The position numbers and the translations under genes were made by a program. This document shows, piece after piece, positions 20,961 to 32,944 of a stretch of DNA of 64,000 bases (within the stretch, counting starts at the first letter, position 1; each line of letters begins with the position of its first letter). The notes beneath the pieces were generated by a model. That model saw only the letters and a list, made by a program, of their open reading frames with translations. It was not told the origin of the DNA and searched no databases. Source of the stretch: Fallopia convolvulus (taxonomy: Eukaryota > Streptophyta > Magnoliopsida > Caryophyllales > Polygonaceae); NCBI GenBank assembly GCA_964016875.1, contig OZ024719.1, positions 67,713,224 to 67,777,223 on the forward strand, given 5' to 3'.

Positions 20961-23900
20961 CTACACGTAATATTTTTTGAGTCGTGCGACGTTCCACGTT
21001 TTGCTCAGCGTGCGCCCCTCGTCGTCCCTGAGTTTGAATGCCCCGGGCGCGACTTCTTCCCCGAGGATGTAGGGTCCTTCCCAGTTAGGGTCTAACTTTC
21101 CTCCTTCGGTCCGTCTTAGCACGAGGCTTCCGGTGGACAAGAGGCGAGGTCTGATCTTCTTGTCGTGGTATATGGCAACACGTCGCTTGTATTCTCTAGA
21201 GCGCAGGTCTGCCACCTCGCGGACTTCATCCCGGAACTGCAGTTCGATTCTGAGGTTGGCCTCGTTTTCTTTCTCGTCGAAGTTATACACCCTTGCTGAT
21301 GGAATTAGGGTTTCTACGGGAACGAGGGCTTCCGCCCCGTAGGTAAGAGCAAAGGAGGTCTCGCCCGTTGCGCGACGCGAGGTCGTGCGGTACGTCTAGA
21401 GGACGAGGGGAAGTAGTTCGGCCCAACGTCCTTGTGCCATGCCCAGGCGCTTCTTGAGGTCTGTCAAGATGCGGGCATTAACGTTCTCTACCTGGCCATT
21501 GGATTGGGGGTGAGCCACGGAGGAGAATTTGAGGTTGATGCCCAGCTCGGAGCAGAAAGTCCGAGTTTCTTCGCAGTCGAATTGGGGGCCATGGTCGGTC
21601 ATGATTGTCATGGGAACACCGAAATGAAAGACGAGGTTTTTCCACAGGAACTCGCAGACCTTTGCCCCGGTGATTTTTGCCATTGCCTGTGCTTCGATCC
21701 ACTTCGTGAAGTAGTCCACGATGACCAAAATGTATTGCACTTGGCCCGCGGCCTTAGGAAATGGGCCTAGAATGTCCATTCCCCACATTGCGAATGGGCA
21801 TGGAGCGTGAATGCTGCGGAGGGGAGCCGTCGGGGTGTGTTGGATGTTCCCGTGTTTCTGGCATCCGACGCACTTTTGGACGTAGGCTCTTGCGTCTTGT
21901 CGGAGAGTGGGCCAGAAGTACCCCAAGTGGACAATTTTGTGTGCCAAAGACCTCCACCCCGGGTGTCCCCCACAAACTCCCTCGTGGGCCTCGTAGAGGA
22001 TGTGGTCCGTGGCTTCGGGCGGTGTGCACAGCAGGTTGGGCTCAGCGTAGCCCCGGCGATAAAGCTGGTTGCCGACGACGCAGTAGCGAGCGGCTTGCAT
22101 TTTTAGCTTTCTGGCCAGCGCGGGGTCTTCTGGGAGGATGCCGCTTTGTATGTACCTCGTCACCGGGAACCTCCAGTCCTCGGTCATTATGGACATGACC
22201 TCGCTATCTACGCTTAGTGAGAGCTTTCTCTCCACCATGACGCGGTTTCCCACATCCAAGGGAAGTGCGGAGCCTAACCTGGCGAGGGCATCCGCCTTGG
22301 TGTTTGAGGTCCGCGGGATTGATTCCACCGCGAAAGTTTCGAGGCACGAAACCAAGGCTTTGACTTTTGCTCGGTAAGCGGGCAGAAAACCTGTTCTGGT
22401 GTCGTATTGGCCGTTGAGTTGTCGCGCCACCAATTCGGAATCTGTGTAGACCCTGATTTTGCGGGCCCCGTTGAGTAGCGCCATCTCGATCCCGGCGATC
22501 ATGGCCTCATACTCGGCATCGTTGTTGGTGGAGTCAAAAGCGAAGTTGAGAGCATACTCCGTCTCGATTGAGGGTCCAGCGAGGAACACCCCGGCCCCGC
22601 CACCGGCGTCACATCGTGAGCCGTCAACGAATACTTTCCATTCGTCCGAGCTTGTGTCTGTCTCGGGGAAGGTGACCTCCACCATAAAGTCGGCGAGGGC
22701 TTGTCCCTTCATTGCGGTTCTCGGAAGATAATTGATATCGAACTCGGAGAGCTCGACGGCCCACTTGGTCATACGTCCGGAGAGAGCGGGCTGATGCAGA
22801 ATTTGGCGGAGCGGGAGGTCCGAGAGAACCTGGATGGGATGTGCGTGGAAGTATGGGCGTAGTCGCCTCGCGGCGGTCACAACAGCCAGCGCCATCTTCT
22901 CTGCCGGGGAGTATCTCTGCTCCGCGGGCTGGAGCACGCGGCTTACAAAGTATACCGGGTGCATGGCCTCTCTTGTGAGCACCGCGCTGACGGTCTCGGG
23001 ACTCACCGCCACATACAGTTGCAAATCTTCACCCGCACGTGGAGGTGACAAGGTGGGGAGCTTGGTGAGGAAGGTTTTCAACTCAGAGAAGGATGTCTCG
23101 AGTCTTCCGTCCCAGACGAACTTGTCGTTCTTTTTTAGGGCGGCGAAGAATGGGAGGGACTTGTCTGCTAGGCCGGAGCAAAACCTCCCCAAGTAGTTCA
23201 CAGCGCCGTTGAGCCTTTGTACCTCGGTACGAGATCGGGGAGACCTCATTGCGAGGATTGATTCTATTTTGGCGGGGTTGACGTCGATCCCGCGCTCGCT
23301 GATCATGAATCCCAAGAACTTTCCCGAGGACACGCCAAAAACGCACTTCTCGGGATTCAGGCTGACCTGGTGGTGTCCGAGGGTGGAGAAAACCTCGGCG
23401 AGGTCAGCCAGGTGCTCGGGGCCCTTGCTTCGTACCACGATGTCGTCGACGTAGGCGGATACGTTCCTGTCCAGTTGATCTTTAAAAATTCGATCGACGA
23501 GGCGTTGGAATGTGGCTCCCGCGTTCTTGAGGCCAAACGGCATGACCTTATAACAGTATGTCCCCCGCTGGGTGATAAAGGATGTTTCTTCCTCGTCACG
23601 GGGATTCATCGAGATCTGGTTGTACCCCGAGTAGGCGTCGAGGAAACTCAAGACTTCGTGCCCAGCGGTCGAATCTACAAGTGCGTCGATCGAGGGCAGG
23701 GGGTAGCTGTCTTTGGGGCATGCCTTGTTGAGGTCTTTGAAGTCTACACACATTCGCCACTTGCCGCTGGCCTTTTTGACCAAAACGACATTGGACAGCC
23801 ATTTCGGATACTGGACTTCGCGTATGAAATCCGCGGTCAGCAGCTTTGCCACCTCTTCATTTGCGGCGGTTGCCCTTTCTTCGTTCATTTTCCTTCGACG

Positions 23901-26246
23901 CTGCACCACAGGACGAACGGCGACGTCGATGTTCAGGGAGTGCTGGGCCAGGGTCCGAGGCACACCTCGGAGATCTTTTGCAGTCCAGGCGAATACGTCG
24001 CGGGACCCAGCAAGCAGGGCTTCTAGTGACGTTGTCGCGCTCCCAGTAAGGCAACCCCCGAGGTAGATCTTCTCTGATTTGTTCTCGAAGGGGGTAATCA
24101 CCCTTCTTTCTGCCTCGGGAGTGGGTATTGTGAAGTCCCGGACCTCGAGGTCCGCTTCACCCGAAGTCTCCACCATGAACACAGGGCATTTCTGCTTAGC
24201 CGAGGTCATGTAGCAGACGCGGCCCTCTTCTTGGTTGCCCTTCACCTCTCTGACACCCATGTTGGTGGGGAACTTCATTTTCAGGTGGTAGATGGAGACC
24301 ACCGCCTGGAATTTCATCAAGGAGACTCTCCCGATGATTGCGTTGTAGGCCGAGGGCAGGTGCACCACCGTAAACTCTACTACCTCGGTTCTTGTTGTCG
24401 GGCCAGTACCGAGGGTCATCCAAAGGTCTATGAGACCAGCGACATCGACCTCGTTCCCTGAGAAAGAGGTGAGCTTCCCAGCGTAGGGCCTCAAGGATGT
24501 CGCGGAGATCCCGAGCTGCTCGAAAGCGTCGAAGTACATGATGTCCACGGAGGAACCCGTGTCCACCAGTATTCGCTTCACTATCTTCGAGCCCAACTGA
24601 GCGTGTATCACCAGGGGGTCGGAGTGGGGCATATGAAGCCCTTCGGCGTCTTCCGTCGTGAAGGCCATACCCACGTGGGACCGCGAGGTTTGTGTCACGC
24701 TGTATACCGAGGGCTCATGGTGACTCGCCCTTGCGTATCTTTTCCTCTCCGCCTGGCTCGAGCCCGCCAGCGAGGGTCCGCCCGAGATGGTATTGATGTA
24801 CCCATCGGGCGCCGCGGCTTGTCCGGAGCGCGACTGCCTTGCCGGAGCTTGTTGTTCTGTGTTGCTTGGTCGGGGCCTGGTTGGTTCCTGCTGCACGAGG
24901 TTGGCCCCCGACGCGGGGTTGGCGCGCTTTTTCTCGTTTGGGTTGTAGGCGGGGCCACCTTTGCCTTTGTAACCTCGTGGCTTCCCGCCGAAGCAGCTCC
25001 AACCCCCACCGCCACGGTTGTCGTAGCGGTTGTTGTTTCTATTGTCGTTGTCGTAGCGGTTTGGGTCGTTGTTGTTGCTTTTGTTGTTGTTGCTTTTGTA
25101 ATCGGCACGCCGGTCGTGAGTTTGCGTCATGTACGCGTCCCTCGCGGCCGGCGCAGCCACTTTAGCCTTTCCCTTAGCCTCGGTTACGATTTCCTTGTCG
25201 GACCTCGGTCGCGAGCTCTGGCTGGCAGCGTCCTCGGCGTAGACCTGTGCCGTGATCCGAGCACATAGGCTCTCATACGTGGTCGGATTTTTGAGGAAAA
25301 TGCGACATTTGAAATCCTCCTGGCGAAGGTTGCCCATGAGGATGTCGCGGACCGAGGCCTCGTCGATTTGCGCGATCTCAGCGACCGCGGTGGTGAACCT
25401 CGTAAAAAAGGTACCCAGCTTCTCGTTTTCCCCCTGCTCGATGCCACGGAGATCGCGCATGTTCTTCTTGCGCTTCCTTGAGCCGTTGAAGTGCCCGACG
25501 AAGGACTCGCATAGTTGGGAAAACGAGGCTATCGACTCGACCTTAAGGCTGGTGAACCACGTCATTGCCGCCTTGTCCAGAGTGGTCGGAAAGATCCGAC
25601 AGAAAATGGCGTCATTGTAAGAGTTGACGTTCATCTGGACGGCGTAGTGTTTTATGTGGTCCTCAGGGTCGGCCGTGCCGTCGTAAAGCCCCATTTGTGG
25701 CCAATGGAAGCCTTTGGGCACGTGTGCCACTTGGATTTCGGGTACGAAGGGATTCCTGTACCCACTCTCGACGGATGGGCGAGCAGACTTCGACTTTGAC
25801 CTCGCCAGAGGGCGTGGCGCGCTTGTCGTCGTCTCGGACAACTCCATGTCGCGCCTTTCTGTTCGCCACGAACGGGATCGCGAGATCTGCATTGGATCTC
25901 GGGAGGGCCTCTCCGTGGTAGATCCGTTCGTGGGCGCCTCCTGCCCCGGGGTGTAGCCCGGGACATATGCGGGCACGTACTTGGAGTGAGGCTGCCCCTG
26001 GGGAGGAATCGGGACGTTTGGGGGAGCTTGGCCCGGCTGGTACTGCCCGTACCCCGGATAGGGATACTGGTTGAAAAGGGCGCCACCCTGTTCGTACCCC
26101 TGGAACATGTATGGGTTTTGTGGGACGTTGTATGTCCAGCCTGGCGGGACCACAAAAGGGTACCCTGACGGACCTGTCGTCGCCCATGGAGGGGTCTCGG
26201 CCATATTGTCGGGATGTTGAGGGAAGAAATTGTTTGGACAAGCCAT
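20961..26246 (-). pseudogene. Tat-type gag-pol polyprotein with one in-frame stop
   Basis: One frame from ATG 26246 runs 1616 codons to TAG at 21396-21398, then continues in the same frame to a stop at 20961. A Pro/Gly/Tyr-rich start precedes the gag domain (about residues 190-330) and an Asn-rich basic tail without a CCHC knuckle. Protease has DTGSS with Asp near 562. Reverse transcriptase has YVDD at about 932-935. RNase H follows near 1070-1190, then a second RNase H starting VFVDGSRCDAGGGAG near 1208. Integrase has an HHCC finger and Asp 1491, Asp 1551 and Glu 1587 with D-35-E spacing. The TAG replaces a codon after LPLVL that normally encodes conserved Trp in this family. The last 110 codons (integrase C-terminus, WEGPYILGEEVAPGAFKL) lie beyond it, so only readthrough would give full integrase. 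Confidence 0.92.
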
Positions 26247-26310
26247 TTTGAGGGGATTTTAGGAATCAAGGTTTGCACTACAAAATGGGGAGCTGCTTAG
26301 GATGAAGAGG

Positions 26311-26328
26311 TTCCCACAGACGGCGCCA
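26311..26328 (-). other. Primer-binding site
   Basis: TGGCGCCGTCTGTGGGAA on the minus strand begins one base inside the 5' LTR. TGGCGCC is the usual start of primer sites in plant Tat and Athila type elements, where it pairs with the 3' end of a host tRNA. Confidence 0.88.
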
Positions 26329-26329
26329 G

Positions 26330-27062
26330 TGATGAAACCCGAAATAACGAGGTTCGCTATGAGATAAGAAATAAGATTATTATATTTGAGTGCAAACACT
26401 TGCTCCTATGAGATTGATGAACAACTTTAAGAATTACACCTAGACCTCCTACGAGGTCCCGAGATCAAACCTAAATGTTGCGAGGTCGACGTTAAAGCGA
26501 GGTAGATTTGGATACGTGGTGTAGAGAGCTTTGTGAGATTTTGTAGCGAGGTCTTTAGTGTAGGCGAGGTCTTTGTATGACTTGGAGTCTTTTTGTGGAT
26601 TTCTCTTATCTGTAGCGAGGTCTGTTGACGGTATTCCTATCACGTCGATCTTTAACAAACAAGAGAGTTCTTGAGTTCAAGCTGTTTTTCGACCCCCTCT
26701 TCCTACGAGGTCCTTCTCTATTTATAGAGAATTGGGGGGCTGAGTTTAGGCTATTGTCCGATGTGGGATACTTGAAATAGGGGTTTTTGATTGGTTCATG
26801 AGGGAGGCCACCTGTGATTGGTTTGGGAGTGAGGCCGCCGGTGATTGGTTCAGGAGTGAGGTCGCTGGTAATTGGTTCGAGCGGGCGGGCGTACCTAGCA
26901 GAGTCGGTGACGAGGTTGAGACCTCGTCCCGGGATGTTTGATAGACCTCGCGCGCGCTGGGAGTTTTTGTTCTTTAGATAACCACGTGGATGTGGGTACC
27001 CAACTTGCCTATGGGGGCCCTCCTGGGCCCACTTTTTGCTTTTGTTGTTTTGGACATCATCA
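26330..27062 (-). repeat. 5' LTR (sense orientation minus), 733 bp
   Basis: Starts TGATGATGTCC and ends GGTTTCATCA on the minus strand. It holds a G-box CACGTG (26983-26988) upstream and a TATAAATA box (26719-26726, minus) inside the palindrome CTCTATTTATAGAG. Compared with the other LTR it lacks 41 bp; the gap lies between two CCT triplets. Many CGAGGTC words occur. Confidence 0.93.
26719..26726 (-). promoter_or_regulatory. TATA box in the 5' LTR
   Basis: TATAAATA on the minus strand, about 390 bp before the LTR end and with a G-box about 260 bp upstream. This position fits the start of the genomic retrotransposon RNA. Confidence 0.6.
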
Positions 27063-27067
27063 GTGGC
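27063..27067. repeat. Target-site duplication of the gypsy element, right copy
   Basis: GTGGC, matching 14498-14502. Confidence 0.9.
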
Positions 27068-27205
27068 GTTGGGGCTACGCTTGGTAGGACGAACCGTGTG
27101 TTCGATTCCCCGCAATGTCGTTGGGAGGGGTCTGCCGTAATCCCATTCAGTATCCCGGTCTGAACGTATCCCGTACGGGTAAATCAGACGCGAGAGCAAA
27201 AAAAA
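27063..27205 (+). mobile_element. tRNA-derived SINE, 3' fragment with box B and poly(A)
   Basis: This begins with GTGGC (the gypsy target duplication). It contains GTGTTCGATTCC, a box B match, about 45 bases in, then a tRNA-unrelated body, and ends in nine or ten A residues directly before the right target duplication at 27206. Together with 14478-14502 it makes a SINE of about 163 bp on the plus strand. Confidence 0.82.
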
Positions 27206-27221
27206 ATAGTTTTTAATAAAT
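27206..27221. repeat. Target-site duplication of the SINE, right copy
   Basis: Exact 16-bp match to 14462-14477; the first A may belong to the poly(A) tail. Confidence 0.88.
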
Positions 27222-28393
27222 TAAATATTGCAAACTAAATTTATAGATGGTGCATAACATGGGCCAAATATAATGGGGATGGAGAATTTCCAATGAAGAC
27301 GGGGACAATTTTCAATATCCGTAGGAAAATGGGGACAGAAATAAAGATTGAATTCTAAATCGGTCGGAAGGGTATGTTGGGCGGGAATGGCGGGTGTGTT
27401 GGGCGGACCGGACCAGGTCTAGAGTAAATCATCTCAATTTTTATATTTTTATATTTTTATTTAAATTGTTGTTGAGCTATAATGTTATGATAAAGGTATG
27501 ATTTATTAGTGAGTAACAATGTTTTGTTACTAGAATTTGTGATTATTAATTGTTTCCGTGCAAATTCTCTTGATTTATTAGCTTTAAATATGAAAATATA
27601 ATTAATAAATTAGAAGTTATACATTAAAATATAATTAATAAATTAGAAATTATACATTAATATTACAGTAACTAGTTTTATCCGTCGTACCATGTACGAC
27701 TACGATTCAATATTTTATAAATATTATAAATAAGATATTAATAAATAAAAATATAATATAAATTTTAATATAAGTAATTTATTTCTTGTAGAATGTATAA
27801 TTTTTTTTATCAAATATTATATTCTTCACATTTTATTACTTTTTATTTACGTAACTTTAGGGCATATCAAATATTTTAATAAATCTGTTAAATATTTTAT
27901 TATTTATTTTTATAAATTTTAAAATTATAAATATTTATCATTAATTTTTTATAAAAGAAAATCACTATATATATCTATAAATAAATTCGTTAAGATATAT
28001 ACTAAAAGATTTATATTTATTCTAAAATAGTTTATCTTTAATCTTAAATATTTGTATAAAGAAGTTTTCAAAAGATATTGTTATACTAAATAGATATTTG
28101 TTTGATGTTAAAAATAGATTTAAATAGTTATAGAAAAATTTAATAGAAAAAAATTAAAATATTATGAATAAAAATTAATTTTGTAATTATAAAGTGGGGT
28201 CAGAATCGTTCTGGTGGATCGAAAAGGAACAACTTTAATATATAGTTATAGATTATATTTTAATTGTTGGAATATAATATATGCTGTAATGTTTTTTGTT
28301 TGATATTTTATCTGGACCCATTAGCCTTCTTATCCAGCAACAAATACCACAGTATGCAGAAAATCCCGCAAATCACCCAATTCTCATCCACTC
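27222..28393. other. AT-rich intergenic spacer upstream of the YL1-like gene
   Basis: Very AT-rich from 27420 to 28260 with long runs of A/T; no ORF or clear repeat ends. The last 130 bp presumably hold the promoter and leader of the gene at 28394, but no firm TATA box was chosen. Confidence 0.5.
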
Positions 28394-29667
28394 ATGTCTC
28401 TCACCCTCAACACCTCCACCACCACCGCTCCCGCCGGCGGTGGAGGCGGCGGACCTCCGCAATTCCTCCTTCCATCAACCACCGCCACCTTCCCCCTCCA
28501 CCGCCAGCTCCCGATCTCGCTTCTCCTCGTCTCCGCAAGGTCGACCTCCCACATAGCCGGAGCAACCAACAAATCGACCCCCCGAACCGGGAAATTCGAG
28601 AGCAAGAACCGGAAAAACTCCTCCTCGGAGCTGGACAAGTCTCCGGGGCGGCGGACGACGCTTGAGAAGAGAGGGAGCGATACCGTAGAAGATGTAATCG
28701 GCGGCGGTGGGGTTGAGATGATGGAGTCGTTTGCGGATGACGGATTTGTGATGCCGGATCTTCCGGGCCTGACCACGGATTTCTGGGAGGGAACCAAATG
28801 GGATGGTCTCGGCTTCTTCGTTCAGTACATGTGGGCTTTTGGAATCGGTTTTGCGGTAAGCTTCTTTCCTTTTTACTGGTTCTTTCATTATCATTTGAGC
28901 TTGTTATTTTAGCTTCAGTGTTTCAATCTCTTGCTGTTTGGTGTTGAATTTTGAAGGTCAAATCGGTGGTATAGTAGTCCAAAAGTGTTTCAAATGTTGA
29001 TGTTTGATGATTAGTCTAGAATTGTTCATTTGGCTTATGGAATTGAAATAGGATTTGGTCATTTGAAAAGCTCACTGCTTGTGTTTTCAATCCAGTGAAT
29101 TAACCTGGGATTTCAATCGGAGAATTCAGATCACACTAAGCAATGAAAAGTTGTTATGGAACATGATATCATATAACTAGACTACATTCTTCTTTTGGCC
29201 TTCATATCCTGGCTATGCCTGTGGATAATGCTTGAGAACGGTTATGCTTGTTATTTGGAGTTTGCTTTTTGTTGTTGGTTCAATTCTAAGTTATATTATA
29301 ACATATTAGAATTGTTACATGCCTCATCATTTTTTAAAACATGGTTTTGCAAACTAAATTTGAAGTGATCTTCACTGGATTCTATTCCATATGACATTTC
29401 CACGTAGCAATGGGACATTGGGAGGAATGGGAGCTATAACGCAATCACTTGGCACATCTTTGTTATCATTCTCATAGTGCATTGTTTTTGCAGTTGGTTG
29501 CTTGTGGAATTGCTGTTGCAACCTTCAATGAAGGGGCAACAGACTTCAAATCTACCCCATTATTCAAGGAGTCAATCCAGTCACAAGAGCTTCTAGAAGA
29601 ACCCGAAGCCTCCAACTCCGATGTGTTCGAGTCCAACCCAACAGAAGAGGCTCCCAGTTTGGAGTAA
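28394..29667 (+). CDS. Probable plastid protein, YELLOW LEAF 1-like
   Basis: Two exons: 28394-28855 and 29494-29667 (donor GCG|GTAAGC, acceptor TTTTTGCAG), phase 0, 211 residues. The first ~90 residues are rich in Ser, Thr and Arg with few acidic residues (MSLTLNTSTTTAPAGGGG), as in a chloroplast transit peptide. A conserved C-terminal part follows: FWEGTKWDGLGFFVQYMWAF runs into one hydrophobic segment GIGFALVACGIAVATF, which spans the intron, then an acidic tail with SQELLEEPEASNSDVFESNP. It resembles the single-span plant family that includes rice YELLOW LEAF 1, a chloroplast protein linked to ATP synthase subunit AtpB and to leaf greening. The name is from memory of the family and is less certain than the gene model. 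The gene stands alone on plus, 490 bp from the convergent methyltransferase. Confidence 0.75.
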
Positions 29668-30156
29668 ATCCTCCTCCCATGTTTGTCTTTATAGGCTTTA
29701 AACACAGTAAATTGGATCTGTTTCCGAATTTGTTAGTTCATGTTTTGATTAAGTTTATTCTGAAATTTTAGTGTATCAATCATGTATGATGTTGCTATAG
29801 AAGATGTCTATACTTTTGTTGATCACAGAGCGATAAGAATTCATACTCTCTCTATCCATGATATAATAGCGGATTGATGAATACCTTTAAGCTCGTCTGG
29901 AATCGACTTGATCTGAATACATTGTGTTCTGTTATTTATGAATGAATCAGGTGCATTGCGTATCAGGGAGTGAAACCAGAAACTTTAGGGAATATGTTCC
30001 ACTAGAAACTTGCAAAATGCAGCATATAAGTTGGAACCATTCTACCTAATCGATCACAAATGCATATTTGAATCAATTCACTATCCAATAAGCTATTGAT
30101 TTAATAAACAAAAAGCCTGACTTGCAAATCTTGTTGTGCCCTTCTCTTGTTTTGAA
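29668..30156. other. Intergenic, between convergent 3' ends
   Basis: AT-rich DNA holding the 3' untranslated regions of the YL1-like gene (+) and the methyltransferase (-); no further gene seen. Confidence 0.6.
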
Positions 30157-32944
30157 TCATCTTTTCCGGCAAATCGTCATTCCATCTCCAATTGGTACCT
30201 ACAATTCACATTATATGAATTTGGACAGCACTATATTGAGTCCCTGAACTGACGTTCCTCTTACAAAAGCCAAGACAAAGAGGAACACTTACCATACTGA
30301 TGTCAACACGAGCATCTGTCAGTAAGTCTTTGTTGAAGTTTCTGATGCTAATGGTTCGCTTGTCGTTCACCTGTTTTGGCAAGTGCAGGCAACGATATGT
30401 GATAAGATGTAGTTAAGAATGTGTGCAGAGATTTGTTACAATATGAACCAATGGTTATGAGTAAGTGAAAATACTAACCAATGGATCAGCGACATTTCCA
30501 TGCCATAGTACATTGTCAACCACAATAACACCACCAACTCTCACCTATAATGCATGGAAACCGGATATAGATGGTCAAAACCGCATTATGAGTTTAACTG
30601 ATGGTTAGTACTGTTGTTGTTTTAAGTTGTTGTGCAATTTCTTACAAGCTGCAGAAGTATTTCGAAGTATTCTGGATACATCCTCTTGTCTGCATCAACA
30701 AATGCAAAGTCATAGCTGCAAAGAGTCATAATCACCTAAGACATCAGAAATTGTTCTGCTGAAATGATAATTATGAGAAGACTATTCATCAATCGAAATT
30801 ACAAAATTATCATTTGTTTTTTTTTTGCATATGTTCATGGTTAAGCTGATCTCAGTTAAATAATTTTAAAAAAATGCATTAGCACCACATATAAAACATT
30901 GTCTTTTGCTCATTAAAAAACATTAAATAGTTACCATTAACCTGCTAGCTTCTCCATTTGCAAGAAGTGACTTGAGAGTATCAATTGCCATCCCGTGTTT
31001 CACATGCACCTACACAAAAATATGTAGGTTTATTCAAGATTTTAGGCAAATAGGAGGTATATACTTCCCACGTAATGAAAATAGTTACAAGTGCTAAAAT
31101 AATGATATCCACTCTCGAAGAAATTGGTCCTCTTCTATTTTTGTCACTAAATTATGTTTATTAAAGGGCTCATATAGACCAAGTTATAGTATACACATCC
31201 ATCAATGCGACTATCTTGAAGGTCTACTCCAGCATAACTAAGGCAATAGCCGAAGATCAGCACCCTGATATTGAAGATATTTAACCAATGATAATACAAC
31301 CAACTACACAGAAAAATATAAAGAAATCAAGTATATAGCAGAAACATGTAGGGTTCATAATCGTCATTTTCAGCATTTTTAAAACTCATACCACAGGTTA
31401 CCTTATGAAGGACTCCTGCCATCTCAAAATACCTTGTAGCAATCTCGAGAGCCCTTTCATCTCTCTCACAAGCAACTAAGCAGCCTGAATCTGGCAGAAC
31501 TAAAGCAATGGCCAACGATGAGTATCCCTGAGCAATAGCATTGAATCAGACGGAAAAAATAATCAATATAATGATTTTCCAATCAATCAAATAAAAGCGA
31601 GAGAAAAATCAAAGTGCCAACTTATGCAATTAACAAATAATTTTCAATGAAGAAGGTAAGGAGATCAAAGACCAAACTACTAAATTCAATTGTGTCATAG
31701 AGAGGCCCAAACCTTGAACAATGTACTGTTTAAAAATTAAAGGTATCTAAACAACAAAAGAATCGCAGACGAATATAATGTTATGTAAATATTTAGGATT
31801 GCTCAAGTAATCTGGAGCCAAAACAATGTATTGGCATTGAAATTATCTGTTTAGAAAAACAAGAGAAAGAATTGCCAGATGACTCAATCATAATCCTTGT
31901 AATTGTAGGTACTTTGCCCTAGATAAGTATTGAGCAATAAAAAAAAATGTACTATGAAATCACTTCTGTTCTAATCGTGCACAAAGTTGAATGGTATATT
32001 ACTTCCCAATTCCTTGGCATGGAAAGTATCACTTCTTCGTAAAAAAGTGCTACCTCCTGTCCATGCTTGTAATCACTAGAGATGTGGAATAGATATCAAG
32101 CTAACCAGTTCAAATTATAAAAATTTGAATAGAAGGTTTGGGATAACTTACAGTATAAACACCAACTTCAATGCATCTTTTAGCACCAAGAAGCTGGACA
32201 AGCATTGCAAGAAGTTGTGCTTGATCAGGAGAAACCTATTCATTGATTGAGCAGTAACAATGATGTCAAACATATACAAGGGTGGATATCAACTACATAA
32301 GACCAACAACAAAAATGTCAAGTGCATTCCAGAATATATACTTTCTAGGCTATAATTACTCTAATCAGAAATTGGAAGTATATGTTGAATTGCATACTAT
32401 ATAGTGTTATGGGAGTAAGAGCAAGGGGCACTGACCTGCATGTGACTTCCTCTCATTTCTGCAGTTTCTTCTCTCAATTTCCGCAAGATCTAATTCAAAA
32501 GTTCAGTTAAATTAGGACAGCAGAAAGTAAATTCAAAAGAGAAAGCAAAGAGAGAAGAGAAAGTTAAACCTCAGGCTCTCGAACATTGTCAAGTACATAA
32601 TCGTATAAGCGTGGAGTCATACAGATAACCTGCTTACTCCCGTACTTATCGTCACTGGCAACCACGCAAGTTTGGCCATTGGTAGAAGAAGAAGAAGAAG
32701 AATAGCAGCAACAAAGCCGACGCTCAACCGGAAACTTGCGATTCCGTTTCTGATTCTGATTTTTCCGCAACCGAATTTCAGAGCTGGAGCTTAAAATTAG
32801 ACGAATTGAGCTTCTACTTGTAATTGTTCTGCTAGAAGTGGAGAGAGACGACGAAGAGAGGTGGAGCTGAGGAAAGGGAAAGGGGAAAGTCGCTGGTAAC
32901 GCCGTGGTGGATTGAGAACGGCGGAGAGGAACATGGCGAAGCAT
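30157..32944 (-). CDS. Caffeoyl-CoA O-methyltransferase-like SAM-dependent methyltransferase, probably plastid
   Basis: Nine exons on minus: 32944-32570, 32489-32436, 32235-32152, 31527-31402, 31009-30942, 30715-30646, 30544-30479, 30370-30293, 30198-30157; all introns GT-AG and all phases agree, giving 320 residues. Residues 1-85 are Ser/Arg/Thr-rich with few acidic residues, as in a plastid transit peptide. The rest is a complete CCoAOMT-family fold. IEVGVYTGYSSLAIAL (from 165) is the SAM-binding loop, CERDERALEIA ends the second strand, and YDFAFVDADK (Asp 243, Asp 245) with VVDNVLWHG (Asp 269, Asn 270) supply metal ligands. The closest known type is the plastid-directed Arabidopsis At3g62000 group, whose substrate is not settled, so caffeoyl-CoA should not be assumed. 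It shares a 166-bp upstream region with the fibrillin gene. Confidence 0.9.

Larger units (their letters stand above)
14503..27062 (-). mobile_element. Ty3/gypsy LTR retrotransposon, Tat-type, nearly complete (12.56 kb)
   Basis: Two LTRs with TGATGA...CATCA ends are bracketed by a perfect 5-bp duplication. The sense strand is minus. In sense order the element has the 5' LTR (26330-27062), a primer site (26311-26328), gag-pol (26246-20961), a minisatellite, an antisense gene and the 3' LTR (14503-15275). A second, archaeal-type RNase H domain before integrase and a long 3' region with an antisense ORF are marks of the Tat lineage (Tat/Retand/Grande group). By eye the LTRs differ at about 13 of 732 aligned sites, mostly transitions, plus a 41-base and a 1-base gap. 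This suggests insertion within roughly the last million years, depending on the rate assumed. Confidence 0.93.

Noticed and set aside
24603..25268. 221-codon plus-strand ORF opposite gag
   Set aside because: It is the complement of the Asn- and Gly-rich coding stretch of gag (Val/Ala-rich shadow) with no own signals.
14478..27205. A tRNA gene suggested by box A and box B motifs
   Set aside because: The boxes lie 12 kb apart, split by a retrotransposon. Joined, they lead into a poly(A) tail with a target duplication, which is a SINE and not a tRNA gene.
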